Source: Vasconcelosia minhoensis LEGE 07310
GTDB taxonomy: Bacteria > Cyanobacteriota > Cyanobacteriia > Phormidesmidales > Phormidesmidaceae
DNA length: 64,000 bases
Direction: 5' to 3'
Assembly (NCBI RefSeq): GCF_015207255.1
Contig: NZ_JADEXG010000009.1
Coordinates: 47,919-111,918, forward strand
In this document: positions 8,414 through 18,112 of the stretch, in pieces
Layout of the letters: each line of letters begins with the position of its first letter
Numbering within the stretch: position 1 is the stretch's first letter
Program-made: the position numbers and the translations under genes
Notes under the pieces: model-generated
Database searches by the model: none
What the model was told of the DNA's origin: nothing
The model's input: the letters and a program-made list of their open reading frames with translations, nothing else

Positions 8414-8860
8414 ATGAATGCCAATGCTCGGATTGCGCTTTCTTTACTGCTGATGCGGCTCAGCGTCGCCCTGGTGCTGCTGATGTGGATACTTGATAAA
8501 TTCGTTCGGCCGGATCACGCTGTTGCTATCTTTGCCGCCTTTTATTCGATTCAAGGCGTTGGCACCGCGGTTGTCTATGTTCTGGCCATGCTCCAGCTGC
8601 TGGTGGTGATTGCTTTTGTCATTGGCTTTCGCAAAGGCATTACCTACCTAATTGTGCTGTTTATGCACGCCCTTTCAACGGTGATTGCTTTGCCCAAATA
8701 TTTCGCGCCTTTTACCGACCCTAACCTGCTCTTTTTCGCCGCTTGGCCGATGCTGGCCGCTTGCTTTGCGCTGTACATGCTCAGGGATATGGATACCCTC
8801 TGGACGGTTGAGAGCCAGTCAAACCGCTCTTTAACCCAGCAGCCTAATCGAGCTGAGTAA
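8414..8860 (+). CDS. DoxX-like small membrane protein
   Basis: A 148-residue protein with four hydrophobic segments (LSLLLMRLSVALVLLMWIL, AVVYVLAMLQLLVVIAFVI, YLIVLFMHALSTVIAL, LLFFAAWPMLAACFALYML) in the order seen in DoxX/DUF-type inner-membrane proteins. ATG at 8414 is preceded by GGAGGAG at 6 bases, which decides the start over an upstream TTG. Function unknown; DoxX relatives are often tied to redox or thiol stress. Its 3' end overlaps the convergent bioA gene by 17 bases. Confidence 0.6.
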   Translation: MNANARIALSLLLMRLSVALVLLMWILDKFVRPDHAVAIFAAFYSIQGVGTAVVYVLAMLQLLVVIAFVIGFRKGITYLIVLFMHALSTVIALPKYFAPFTDPNLLFFAAWPMLAACFALYMLRDMDTLWTVESQSNRSLTQQPNRAE

Positions 8861-10124
8861 GGATCGACTCAATGCCGCTGTAGGCTGCCGTGAGTTCTTC
8901 TGCGGTAATGCAGTAGGGCGGCATCAGATAGAGCACGTTCCCCAAGGGGCGCAGGAGTAACCCGCGCTCCAGGGCCGCCTGGCGAATCTGCATGCCTACC
9001 GGGTTGAGATAGTCGGTTTGCTCTGGCGTGACGATATCCATGGCGGCGATGGTGCCGGTGACGCGCAGCTTCTCTAGGCGGGGGTGCGATCGCAGCTTTT
9101 GCAGCTCTCGCGTATGCTGTGCCTCCATTGATTGAAAGGTAGGCTCATTCACTGCCATTAGATCCAGCGAGGCTAGGGCGGCGGCACAGCCCAGCGGATT
9201 GGCCGTATAGCTATGACCGTGGTAGAGCGTCTTAATCGGAGCGTCGCTGTAGAACGCCTGGTAAATTTGCTCTGAGCAAACCGTCACCGCCAGTGGCAGA
9301 AAGCCGCCGGTGATGCCCTTAGACAGGCAGATAAGGTCGGGGGTGGATTGGGCTCTCTGGCAGGCAAACCAATCGCCAGTTCGGCCAAATCCGGTCATCA
9401 CTTCATCAAAAATCAGCAGCGTATTATGCTGCTGAGCCAGCTGCCGCAGCTGCTGTAAAAATTCAGGGCGGCACATCTGCATTCCCCCCGCTCCCTGCAC
9501 CAGCGGCTCGATCAGAATCCCGGCGTAGCGCTGGGGCTGTTCGGCCAGAGCCGCCTCAATTTTTTGGATTGCCGTCTGTTCTTTTAATTCAGCCTGAGGA
9601 TCATCCCAGTAGGTGGCCGGAAAAGGAACAAAGTCAACCTCAAACAATAAATCGCTGAAGACTTCCGAGAAGATTGAGCGCCCGCCCACTGCCATGGTGC
9701 CAAAAGTATCGCCGTGATAGCCGCCTTGAAACGCCAGAAAAGCCTGACGCGGCTTTCCCTGGTTTACCCAATACTGATAGGCCATTTTCAGCGCCACTTC
9801 TACCGCCGTCGAGCCGTTGTCGGAGAAGAAAACGCGTTCCAGGCCATCGGGTAGCTTGGCCACCAATCGCTCCGCTAGCTGCTCTGCCGGGTCGTGGGTA
9901 AACCCCGAGAAGATCACCTGCTCTAGCTGCTGGGCCTGCTGATAAATCGCTGCGGCAATCTGTGGATGGGCATGCCCGTGGGTGTTGACCCACCAGCTCG
10001 AAATACAGTCTAAAATCTGCCGACCGTTTTCCAACTCCAGCCAAGCGCCTTTACCTGACTTAACTTTAATAGCAGAGGGGGCGGTCTTAGCCTGAGTATA
10101 GGGGTACCAGATATTAGGATGCAT
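8844..10124 (-). CDS. bioA: Adenosylmethionine-8-amino-7-oxononanoate aminotransferase
   Basis: A 426-residue PLP enzyme of biotin synthesis that converts KAPA to DAPA using S-adenosylmethionine as amino donor. Recognition features are the N-terminal IWYPYTQ, SSWWVNTHGHAHP, the cofactor-site FFSDNGSTAVEVALKMA, the aspartate strand LLIFDEVMTGFGRTG and the Schiff-base lysine in CLSKGITGGFLPLAVT. Length is normal for BioA. Other biotin genes are not adjacent, which is common in cyanobacteria. ATG at 10124 aligns with the family start. Confidence 0.95.
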   Translation of the reverse strand: MHPNIWYPYTQAKTAPSAIKVKSGKGAWLELENGRQILDCISSWWVNTHGHAHPQIAAAIYQQAQQLEQVIFSGFTHDPAEQLAERLVAKLPDGLERVFFSDNGSTAVEVALKMAYQYWVNQGKPRQAFLAFQGGYHGDTFGTMAVGGRSIFSEVFSDLLFEVDFVPFPATYWDDPQAELKEQTAIQKIEAALAEQPQRYAGILIEPLVQGAGGMQMCRPEFLQQLRQLAQQHNTLLIFDEVMTGFGRTGDWFACQRAQSTPDLICLSKGITGGFLPLAVTVCSEQIYQAFYSDAPIKTLYHGHSYTANPLGCAAALASLDLMAVNEPTFQSMEAQHTRELQKLRSHPRLEKLRVTGTIAAMDIVTPEQTDYLNPVGMQIRQAALERGLLLRPLGNVLYLMPPYCITAEELTAAYSGIESILTQLD

Positions 10125-10184
10125 ACTGAAAAGTTGGAGCTAACAACTCCTCAGCATAGCTGACCTGTGATAACGATTACCGGC

Positions 10185-10898
10185 CTATGTCTGATCTGGA
10201 TTAACGCCTAATTCACGTAGCTTGGCAGCTAGCCTTTCACTGCGCTGCCGTTCAGCTTCAGCGGCGGTTTGAGCAAGTTCTGCCGATTCCTCAGGGGTCG
10301 GAATTAGCTCCCCTTCAGCGGTAAAGTAACGCAAGGCTTGCTCGTAGACCCCCAGGTACAGGCCCAGCTGCTGACTCCACAGATGTCCCTGCTGATTCGG
10401 CTGAAGCTCATGATAGGTACCATCGAGCAGATGGAAGCCTTTGAATTCTAAGCTGTCAGGATCGAACCAGAAGTAGTCAGGCGTGCGGAAGATGTCCTGA
10501 TAAATCTGCTTCTTCAGGCCCCGGTCGGTCTTAGCAGTCGAGTCTGACAGCAGCTCAATGATGATATTGGGATACTTGCCGCCTTCTTCCCAAACGACCC
10601 AACTTTTACGGGGCCGCTTCTCAGCATCGAGTACACAAAAGAAGTCAGGTCCTCTAAAGTCCTCAGATTTACGCTGGTGGGGACTGTAGTAAATCGTCAG
10701 GTTACCGGCTGAGAAGTAGTCAGTGCGGTCTTTCCAAAGCCAGTCGAGACAGGTCAGCAGCAGCATAATCTGCCGCAGGTGCAGAGAGCTTTCCAAGGGC
10801 GGTTCATCGCTATAGAGGTCGCCAAGCGGAAAGACGATGCCGTCTAGCTGAGCCGGGTCTGATTGGGCTGGCAGGGATTCGGTGGCTGGGGTGGACAT
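10185..10898 (-). CDS. Uma2 family PD-(D/E)XK nuclease-like protein
   Basis: A 237-residue Uma2 (DUF820) protein. The fold core is recognisable by the GPDFFCV and PNIIIELLSDSTAKTDRGLK blocks (acidic residue, then ELLSxST...D...K). The C-terminus is a charged helical tail (AQTAAEAERQRSERLAAKLRELGV) typical of a Uma2 subtype. These proteins are very numerous in filamentous cyanobacteria and their function is not established, despite the predicted nuclease fold. It stands between bioA and a palindromic repeat, on the same strand as both neighbours. Confidence 0.85.
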   Translation of the reverse strand: MSTPATESLPAQSDPAQLDGIVFPLGDLYSDEPPLESSLHLRQIMLLLTCLDWLWKDRTDYFSAGNLTIYYSPHQRKSEDFRGPDFFCVLDAEKRPRKSWVVWEEGGKYPNIIIELLSDSTAKTDRGLKKQIYQDIFRTPDYFWFDPDSLEFKGFHLLDGTYHELQPNQQGHLWSQQLGLYLGVYEQALRYFTAEGELIPTPEESAELAQTAAEAERQRSERLAAKLRELGVNPDQT

Positions 10899-10994
10899 TG
10901 ACGGAATCCTAAGGGCGTCAGTTCATTCAGTATAGTTTCGTTTTATGCCCCTAGGATCGAGAATTAAATAACTTGACCATTTGTGCATGTCTCG

Positions 10995-11083
10995 CGGCCC
11001 TCACCCCGGCCCTCTCCCCGGGGGAGAGGGAGCTAGATCCGGCCCCCTTCTCCCCCGGGAGAAGGGTTGGGGATGAGGGCTCG
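10995..11083. repeat. REP-like palindromic repeat (two nested hairpins)
   Basis: Two strong GC hairpins lie side by side: CCCTCTCCCC/GGGGGAGAGGG at 11009-11030 and CCCTTCTCCC/GGGAGAAGGG at 11045-11066. Outer arms GCCCTCACCCC (from 10997) and GGGGATGAGGGC (to 11080) pair with each other. This is the widespread CCCTCACCCC...CCCTCTCCC type of bacterial repeat. It may also end transcription from the WD40 gene. Confidence 0.7.
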
Positions 11084-11099
11084 GGAGTTGTGCATCTTA

Positions 11100-14000
11100 T
11101 TAAATCCTTGATCCTATATGTTGGGAGACTTTAAGCGCTGAATCTTCCGGAATCGGGATGGGAATCCGTGAGAGAGGGCTCGATTCTTCGGTTGCACCTA
11201 ACGCTTTTAGGGTTGCTTTTTGAGCATCGGCCAGCCCGCTGACGCCGGTGATCTTCAGGCCGTCGTAGGGTCGGGGCGTGCGGCATGTGTTCAAGCAGGT
11301 CTGTGTTTCTAAGCTCCACTGATTAAGGGTTTCATCGAAGCTGCCGCTCCAGAAGACGGGCTGAGGGGCTGAGGAGTTTGCTGACGGTTCGGCGGGGGGA
11401 AACGCGATCGCAGAAACCAGTTCGGTATGCCCCTGAAACGTGTGAGCAGATTGCCCCGTTTCAAGATCCCAAACGCTGATCGCCCGGTCGAAGCCGCCGC
11501 TCAGTAAGGTGCGCCCGTCTGGCCTAAAGGCGAGGGCCACCACCGGCCCGGTGTGCCCGGCAAACGTATGACAGCAGGTTCCCGTTGACAGATCCCATAG
11601 CTTAACGGTTTGGTCGTAGCTGCCGCTGGCCAGCCACCGCCCATCGGGGCTAAATCGAATCGTCCAGACCGTGTCTTGATGGCCTTCTAGAATTTGAATG
11701 CACTGCTCTGACTGAGCGGCATAAAGCCTGATCGTTCGATCCAGGCTACAGCTGGCCAGCCAGGGCTGGTAGGGATGAAAGGCCACCGACCAGACCCAGG
11801 CGGTATGGCCCTGCAAAGTCGATAGGCACTGCCCGGTTTCGGCATTCCACAGCTTGACGGTGCGATCGCCACTGCCGCTCGCCAGCAGCGTATCGGTTTC
11901 ATAGGCGGCGGTGGGCGGTGCAAAGGCGACTGACCAGGCTCGGTTGGCATGGCCTCGCAGGGTTCGCACGACTTCTCCTGACTGGGGATTCCACAGCTTA
12001 ATCGTTTGGTCTTCGTGCCCGGTCGCGAGCCACTGCCCGTCCGCTTTGAACGACAGAGATAAAATACCGTTGGTATGGCCTTTCCAGGTTTTAGCACAGT
12101 GGCCTGTTTTGAGATCCCACAGCCGGGTCGCGTGATCATCGCTGCCGCTGGCTAGCTGCTGACCATCGGGGCTAAAGGCCACCGACCAGACCCGGTTGCC
12201 GTGTTCTCTCAGAGTTCTGACGCACTGTTGGGTGCTGACCTGCCAGACCTTTACGGTTTGGTCATAGCTGGAGCTGGCCAGCAGCTGACCATTGGGGCTG
12301 AAGGCCAGCATGGTGACGGTCGCGGGATGTCCCGGCCAGCTGTGCAGGCACTCGCCGGTGGACAGATCCCAGAGCTTAAGGGTGCCGTTGAAGCTGCCGC
12401 TGGCAACAGATTGCCCATCGGGGCTAATCGCCACCGTTTTCACCCAGGACTGATGGCCGACGAAGGTGCGATCGCATTCCATACTCTCCAGATTCCACCG
12501 TTTCAACGTGCAGTCCTCACTTCCGCTGACCAGCAGCTTCCCATCCGGGCTGAAGGCCGCCGACCAGACCCGGCCCTGATGGCCTTCTAGAACCTGACAG
12601 GGGACTGTTTCGACATGGGGATCGTCCAGCTGCCAGAGACGAATGGTGGCGTCTTGACTACAGCTGGCCAGGAGTTTTCCCTGGGGGTGAAATGCGATCG
12701 CGTTGATCGTATTGGTATGGCCGGGTAGCGATCGCAGGCATCGTCCGGTGCTGGCATCCCAGAGCTTGACCAGCCGGTCGTCGCCGCCGGTAGCCAGAAT
12801 GGCGGCGTCAGCATCTGCAAGGGGAGACTGGGGGGCAAAGGCCGCCGCCCAGGTCCAGATGGCATCAACTCTGAAAGCGGTAATTTGCTGATAGCTGGAC
12901 ACATCCCAAATCTGCACTTCGCCGCTGGTGTCGCTGGTGGCGAGCCACTGACCATCTGAGCGATAGGCGGTGCAGGAAACGCCGCCAAAGGTTTCGGCAA
13001 AGACCGACCGCCTGACCTGGGCGCAGGTCAGGTCGGTGTTGAGCAGGTTGGCTTTGACAAAGTCAGCCTGCCAGATCTGACAGTAGGAAAAGTCAAAATC
13101 GGATAGATCGACCTGTAAATAGGTCAACAGATTAATCAGGTTACCCACGGCATAGCCCGCCGGGCCTGCTTGCTGGAGGTACTGGATTCGCTGAATAATC
13201 AGGTCAATCAGCTTGCCTTCACTCCCCGCCTGAGCCTCTGCCTGGGTGACCAGCGGCGCGACGATAATGTGAATCTGATTTTTGCGGATGTAGTCTTTAG
13301 CGGTTGCCTTTAGCAGGGCAAAACGCTTGAGAAAAGGGGTCGGGCCATTGGGGAGTGAGTGGGTCAGTTCAGCGCAAAAGCGCTCAATCAGCTGGCCCGT
13401 GACGTACTCCATCATCACGGGCTGCTGGGTAAAGCCCTGGGACGTTTGCTCAATCAGCGATCGCCCCCGCAGGGACTCCAGCGCTTCTAGCAGAACTGGA
13501 GCTGAAACCGAGGGTGCCATATCTGCGAGCAGTTCGGCGATGGAGACGGGCGCACGGTTGATGGCGAGCCAGTACATGACGGTTTCTTCGAGAGTCGAAA
13601 TCCGCTCGATCTGGCGCTTCAGCAGCTGGCAAATGCCGTTGAAAACGGCGATGTCCTGCTCTAAAAAGCTCGTGATGTTTCCGCCAAAGAGGTCGCAGAT
13701 TGAGGTCGCCGTGATCTTGAGGGCCAGCGGATTGCCCTGGTAGCGTTCGATCAGCTGATGCATCGCGCCGTCCGCTCCCCTGATCCCTTTGGCCTGGAGC
13801 AGCGGCTCGGCATCTGCTGGCGGCAGTCCTCGCAGCTGGAGGGCACGAACCCGGGTTTCTTCTCCCTGGAGGATGCTGACTTCCAGGGGCTTCTCCCGGC
13901 TGGTAATGAGCAGACTGCTCTGATGACGAGACTCGCCGACGCGCTGTAGAAGTTCGCCATAGTCGGCGTAGCCGGCTCGATAGGTGCCTAGAGGCTGGCC

Positions 14001-14684
14001 TGCCTCAAACAGGGCGTCAAAGTTATCGAGCACGAGCAGACACCGAACGGTTCGCAGGCTTTCGATCAGCAAGGTCAGCCGGGCGCTTCTGGATTCGGGC
14101 AGTGCGCCGTTCTGTCCCTGGGCTAAAAATTGCAACAGGGCCGCGAGGAAGCAGTCGAAGGGCGGGGTATCCCGGAGCGATCGCCAGTACAACAGCTGAA
14201 ACTCCGGTTGGACCTGCTCGGCTAGCCTGACCGACAGTGAGGTCTTACCGACGCCGCCCATGCCTAAAATTGCGACCAGGCGACATTGCTCCTGGGTTAT
14301 CCACTGGCTGAGGCGCTCCAGTTCTGAGGCGCGACCATAAAAGTGGGAGGCGTCAACCGCTTCTCCCCAGTCCTGACCGGGAGATAGCGCTGTGGAATCA
14401 GGCGAGGAGGGAGCTGTACTTTCCGCTGCCTTCTGCTGGTGGTGGCGCTTCAGGACGGCCTGAAAGTTAAATTTGGTGACCGACTCCCCCAGCCCTGATG
14501 AAAGACACCGCCACAGCTTTGATCCCACGTCTTTGATATAGCCGGTGTCGTAGCCGGTAGCGCGGGCGATGGCTTCATAGGATAGCCCCTCCCACGCATG
14601 GCGAAACACCAGTTTCTGAACCTGAGTTAATCGTCCTCGTTCTATAGCCCCTTCAACCAGGGCAAGTGCCTCTTCAATGTCCAT
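11100..14684 (-). CDS. STAND NTPase: N-terminal HTH, NB-ARC, WD40 repeats
   Basis: A 1194-residue protein. Residues 1-80 form a helix-turn-helix-like domain (LTQVQKLVFRHAWEGLSYEAIARATG) of the kind seen in cyanobacterial vWA-MoxR-associated and NB-ARC proteins. The NTPase has Walker A LVAILGMGGVGKTSL near residue 135 and Walker B RCLLVLDNFDALF. A helical linker and short pentapeptide-like stretch lead into about 14 WD40 repeats (residues 570-1150, repeated SxDxTxKLWD). STAND proteins are ligand-triggered switches; the propeller would be the sensor and the HTH region the effector or adaptor. Antiphage roles are known for some STAND proteins, but not shown for this type. It flanks an accessory island. 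Confidence 0.85.
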   Translation of the reverse strand: MDIEEALALVEGAIERGRLTQVQKLVFRHAWEGLSYEAIARATGYDTGYIKDVGSKLWRCLSSGLGESVTKFNFQAVLKRHHQQKAAESTAPSSPDSTALSPGQDWGEAVDASHFYGRASELERLSQWITQEQCRLVAILGMGGVGKTSLSVRLAEQVQPEFQLLYWRSLRDTPPFDCFLAALLQFLAQGQNGALPESRSARLTLLIESLRTVRCLLVLDNFDALFEAGQPLGTYRAGYADYGELLQRVGESRHQSSLLITSREKPLEVSILQGEETRVRALQLRGLPPADAEPLLQAKGIRGADGAMHQLIERYQGNPLALKITATSICDLFGGNITSFLEQDIAVFNGICQLLKRQIERISTLEETVMYWLAINRAPVSIAELLADMAPSVSAPVLLEALESLRGRSLIEQTSQGFTQQPVMMEYVTGQLIERFCAELTHSLPNGPTPFLKRFALLKATAKDYIRKNQIHIIVAPLVTQAEAQAGSEGKLIDLIIQRIQYLQQAGPAGYAVGNLINLLTYLQVDLSDFDFSYCQIWQADFVKANLLNTDLTCAQVRRSVFAETFGGVSCTAYRSDGQWLATSDTSGEVQIWDVSSYQQITAFRVDAIWTWAAAFAPQSPLADADAAILATGGDDRLVKLWDASTGRCLRSLPGHTNTINAIAFHPQGKLLASCSQDATIRLWQLDDPHVETVPCQVLEGHQGRVWSAAFSPDGKLLVSGSEDCTLKRWNLESMECDRTFVGHQSWVKTVAISPDGQSVASGSFNGTLKLWDLSTGECLHSWPGHPATVTMLAFSPNGQLLASSSYDQTVKVWQVSTQQCVRTLREHGNRVWSVAFSPDGQQLASGSDDHATRLWDLKTGHCAKTWKGHTNGILSLSFKADGQWLATGHEDQTIKLWNPQSGEVVRTLRGHANRAWSVAFAPPTAAYETDTLLASGSGDRTVKLWNAETGQCLSTLQGHTAWVWSVAFHPYQPWLASCSLDRTIRLYAAQSEQCIQILEGHQDTVWTIRFSPDGRWLASGSYDQTVKLWDLSTGTCCHTFAGHTGPVVALAFRPDGRTLLSGGFDRAISVWDLETGQSAHTFQGHTELVSAIAFPPAEPSANSSAPQPVFWSGSFDETLNQWSLETQTCLNTCRTPRPYDGLKITGVSGLADAQKATLKALGATEESSPLSRIPIPIPEDSALKVSQHIGSRI

Positions 14685-15024
14685 TTTTCAATGCTTAAAT
14701 TTTTGTTTAGAAAGTTAGTATTTTCATTAAAACGTGCATGATTTCGGTTGAGTTTTAGGCCAAAAAAATTCCTGAAAGCACTCTCAAAAAGACAGATGCC
14801 TGCCTTGAGACGGCCTATTTGCAGGCAATCCAAAAAGCGTTTGCTCCATGAATACTTGGTTATCCGTATCTTAGAGCATTCTCTAGGACTTTCCATCTGA
14901 CCTTTATCTAACTTTTATATGACTTTACCGACTATCTACGTTCTGGCTTAAGGGCTATCTTGAATTCACCTCAGTAAAACTACTGCTTCTTCAGAGCTAG
15001 AACATCGTAAAAGGAAGTCATTTC
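14685..15024. other. AT-rich intergenic region, about 340 bp
   Basis: Divergent promoter region between the WD40 gene and the haloperoxidase. Base composition changes here from GC-rich flank to AT-rich island. No gene was seen; AAGGAAG at 15011-15017 serves as ribosome site for the haloperoxidase. Confidence 0.5.
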
Positions 15025-16680
15025 ATGAAAAAAGGTGAAGCTCTCGGTCCCCAAACGCCTGCCGAACGCAGAAATGAAGCCTTCGAAAGACGCGTATGCG
15101 CTGCGCGGGCACAGCAGGCAGAAGTTCATCCCGTCCATATGAATAATGGGGACGACGAAAAGTACGCAGATCGTCGGGCTTCCTTTACGAAGGGAATGCT
15201 TCACGATCCTGAGACGGGTCTAGCTGACCGGGCAGCTTATGAATCTCTGCTTAACGCTTTGAAGTCAGGGGTTCCTGAAGCTTTTGATCGGATTCGGCTA
15301 AGTGGCGATCGCAAGCTGGTAAACCCTCAAGCGGGTCTTGCCTTTGAAGTTGCAGGCGGTGACAATCACGCCTTTACCGTTCCACCCGCTCCAAAGTTCA
15401 ATAGTCAGGAAGAAGCCGCTGAAATCGTTGAAAACTACTGGATGGCTCTGCTCCGCGATGTGCCCTTTGATGAATACGCGATCACCGGCGGGGCTAAAGA
15501 TGCGGCTGAAGAGCTAACTGACTTCGGCAGTGAGTTCAAGGGGGCTAAAGATGACTCAACGCTGCGAGTCACCCCGAAGACTCTTTTCAGAGGTCTAACG
15601 CCGGGTGACAAGGTAGGCCCTTATATCTCTCAGTTTTTGATGCTGCCAGTGCCTTTTGGCGCTCAGGGCTACAACCAGCAGATGCTGACGCCCAAACCGA
15701 AAATAGATTTCGTCACTGATTGGAATGAGTATATTGTCGTTCAAAACGGGGCTGAACGAGGCTTCAAACTCGATAAAGACAATTCAGATAAATCAGACTT
15801 TGATCCATGCCCGGTCTATATCCGCAACGGACGGGATCTCAGCCAGTGGGTTCATATTGATGTGCTGTTCCAAGCCTATTTCAATGCGATGCTGATTCTC
15901 TTGCAGGGGCCTAATCATCCGACTCCCGTATTGGGAGGACTCCGCGCACCCAAAAACCCAGGCAATCCCTATCTTCGCAACGCTACTCAGGATGCATTTG
16001 GTACTTTTGGTGACCCCTACATTGCGGCTACGCTATGTGAGGTGGCCACACGGGCTCTGCGGGCCGTATGGTTCCAAAAGTGGAACGTCCATCGCCGCCT
16101 GCGCCCAGAAGTTTTTGCGGCTCGCATTCATGCTAACCATGTTTGCCATACTGACTTCGATGTTTGGGAATCCCTTAAGCCAGATTCAACCTGTAAGCAG
16201 CCTGTCTTGGATCATGTGTTTGAACACAACAAGCAGCAAAACACACGCACCGGAAAGTCCACTGACGGAACTTACTTGTTGCCGCTAGCTTTCCCAGAAG
16301 GTAGCCCAACTCACCCAGCCTACGGTGCAGGACATGCAACGGTAGCAGGTGCCTGTGTAACGTTGCTCAAGGCGTTCTTCGATGAGAATCAACCCATCTC
16401 AAAACCTGTGAAGGTCAGTCAGGATGGTCAAACGCTTGAGGACTACACCGGCGAAGACAAGGACAAACTAACCATTGGCGGCGAGCTGAATAAACTTGCA
16501 TCCAATATTGCAATAGGCCGAAATATCGCAGGCGTACACTGGCGCTCCGATGGTACTGAGTCCTTGTTCTTGGGTGAACAGGTCGCGATCTCCCTACTCC
16601 GCGATCACCGCCCGACATTCAACGAACGCTTTGGCGGATACGAGTTCACAACCTTTGCTGGCAGGAAGATATCTGTATAA
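15025..16680 (+). CDS. Vanadium-dependent haloperoxidase
   Basis: A 551-residue PAP2-superfamily enzyme resembling red-algal and cyanobacterial vanadium bromoperoxidases, which use H2O2 to oxidise halides to hypohalous acid. The vanadate-site residues can be placed: Lys352 and Arg360 (QKWNVHRRLRPE), Gly436-His437 (PAYGAGHAT), Arg499 and the vanadate-ligating His505 (GRNIAGVHW), with His430 as acid-base residue. Spacings (8, 6 and 5) match the Corallina enzyme. The usual Ser of the SGH motif is Ala435. No signal peptide is visible, although many relatives act outside the cell. It is the first gene of the AT-rich island but still contains a HIP1 octamer, so its history may differ from the following genes. 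Confidence 0.9.
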   Translation: MKKGEALGPQTPAERRNEAFERRVCAARAQQAEVHPVHMNNGDDEKYADRRASFTKGMLHDPETGLADRAAYESLLNALKSGVPEAFDRIRLSGDRKLVNPQAGLAFEVAGGDNHAFTVPPAPKFNSQEEAAEIVENYWMALLRDVPFDEYAITGGAKDAAEELTDFGSEFKGAKDDSTLRVTPKTLFRGLTPGDKVGPYISQFLMLPVPFGAQGYNQQMLTPKPKIDFVTDWNEYIVVQNGAERGFKLDKDNSDKSDFDPCPVYIRNGRDLSQWVHIDVLFQAYFNAMLILLQGPNHPTPVLGGLRAPKNPGNPYLRNATQDAFGTFGDPYIAATLCEVATRALRAVWFQKWNVHRRLRPEVFAARIHANHVCHTDFDVWESLKPDSTCKQPVLDHVFEHNKQQNTRTGKSTDGTYLLPLAFPEGSPTHPAYGAGHATVAGACVTLLKAFFDENQPISKPVKVSQDGQTLEDYTGEDKDKLTIGGELNKLASNIAIGRNIAGVHWRSDGTESLFLGEQVAISLLRDHRPTFNERFGGYEFTTFAGRKISV

Positions 16681-16866
16681 AGTAGAAAGGTTCCCTTTTT
16701 ACTTTGAGACCAAGAATACACCCAGCAAAAAAACATGCTTGGTACATTACAAAAAACATGCAATGCGAATAATTAGTTGATGACAACTGATTAATTCAGT
16801 AAGACTTCACATTTCTAAAGCTTAGAGATCAAATACATAAGACTACTGTTTGAGGAATAACTTCAT

Positions 16867-18111
16867 ATGACCCCTGATAAAAAACGACTCATAGTTTGTT
16901 GCGATGGAACTTGGCAAACGTTAGACAATGTTTATCCTACCAATGTTGTTAAGATTGCTCAAGCAATTAAGCCTATAAGCGAGGATGGTACGCAGCAAAT
17001 ACTCTACTATGACTCAGGAATTGGAACTTTAAGGGGAGACAGAATTAGAGGAGGTGCATTTGGAAGAGGAATAGACGAAAAAATACTCCAAGCTTATCGA
17101 TTTTTATGCCTCAATTACTGCCCAGACGTAGATGAGATCTATCTATTTGGTTTTAGTCGTGGAGCTTATACTGTTCGAAGTCTAGCAGGAATGATGAGTT
17201 ACTGTGGCCTTTTGCCTAGACAACAAATTCGAAGTTCTAGAAAGGCTTATGATTTGTATCGAGAACGAAACAACGTTGAATTCAAAGATCAAGAAGCTTC
17301 TACAAAGAACTCAAATAATGAAAAAATAAGAGACTTTTGGCAAACCCACGGATCTCAAACAGTAAAAATTACGCTCCTTGGCTGCTGGGATACTGTAGGA
17401 GCTTTAGGTATTCCTAATTTTGTAGATTTGCCAGAGGTCATAAGATTTCTTGATCTGTCTGAGCGGAATCAGAAAAAATACGAGTTCCTCGACACAAGTC
17501 TGAGTAAGTTTGTTCAACATGCCTTACATGCAGTAGCAGTTGACGAGCACCGAAAGGTATTTCAAGTTACTCCTATGACACCAAATCCAACAATTCCTGA
17601 TCAAGTTCAAGAAATGTGGTTTGCTGGCGAGCATGGTTGTGTCGGTGGCGGTACACAAGGTCATCGAGGACTCTCAGACTGCACTTTACAATGGATGATA
17701 AATAGAATTCGAAGTCTTGGTATAGGACTAGAATTTGATGAAAGTCGTGTACAGTATAGCGCTGATAACGAATCACTGAAACTCGGAATTTATCCAGACC
17801 CTGAAGTTCCTTTTTTGAATGGCGGCCCTACTAAGTTTGGTTTTAGAGGCAATCATTTGCGCGAGATAAACAACCAAAAAGACTTAAGTGAGTACCTTAA
17901 GATTCGCTGGAAAAGTGAAAAGGTGGACTATAAACCAGAGAACTTGGCAGCCTTTAAAGGCTATCTCGATTCCTGGGGGCAAGATGAAGCAAGTAAAGTC
18001 GATGCTTTTGAAGCTACAGACGATGAAATTGATGGATGTGGTATCACTATCGAAGAAAAGGATGCAATACCAGATGAAGATTTACCCAATGCCGACGGAG
18101 GTGTAGAATAA
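16867..18111 (+). CDS. DUF2235 alpha/beta hydrolase (Tle1-like phospholipase family)
   Basis: A 414-residue protein. Family blocks are the N-terminal RLIVCCDGTWQ, then the nucleophile elbow IYLFGFSRGAYTVRSLAG (Ser97) and WFAGEHGCVGGG with a candidate catalytic His. DUF2235 is the catalytic domain of Tle1 type VI lipase effectors, which cleave membrane phospholipids, but it also occurs in other contexts. No signal peptide or membrane segment. The C-terminus is acidic. AT-rich with no HIP1 site. The next gene starts one base after its stop with GGAGGTG inside this gene's end, so the two are translationally coupled. Confidence 0.85.
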   Translation: MTPDKKRLIVCCDGTWQTLDNVYPTNVVKIAQAIKPISEDGTQQILYYDSGIGTLRGDRIRGGAFGRGIDEKILQAYRFLCLNYCPDVDEIYLFGFSRGAYTVRSLAGMMSYCGLLPRQQIRSSRKAYDLYRERNNVEFKDQEASTKNSNNEKIRDFWQTHGSQTVKITLLGCWDTVGALGIPNFVDLPEVIRFLDLSERNQKKYEFLDTSLSKFVQHALHAVAVDEHRKVFQVTPMTPNPTIPDQVQEMWFAGEHGCVGGGTQGHRGLSDCTLQWMINRIRSLGIGLEFDESRVQYSADNESLKLGIYPDPEVPFLNGGPTKFGFRGNHLREINNQKDLSEYLKIRWKSEKVDYKPENLAAFKGYLDSWGQDEASKVDAFEATDDEIDGCGITIEEKDAIPDEDLPNADGGVE

Positions 18112-18112
18112 G

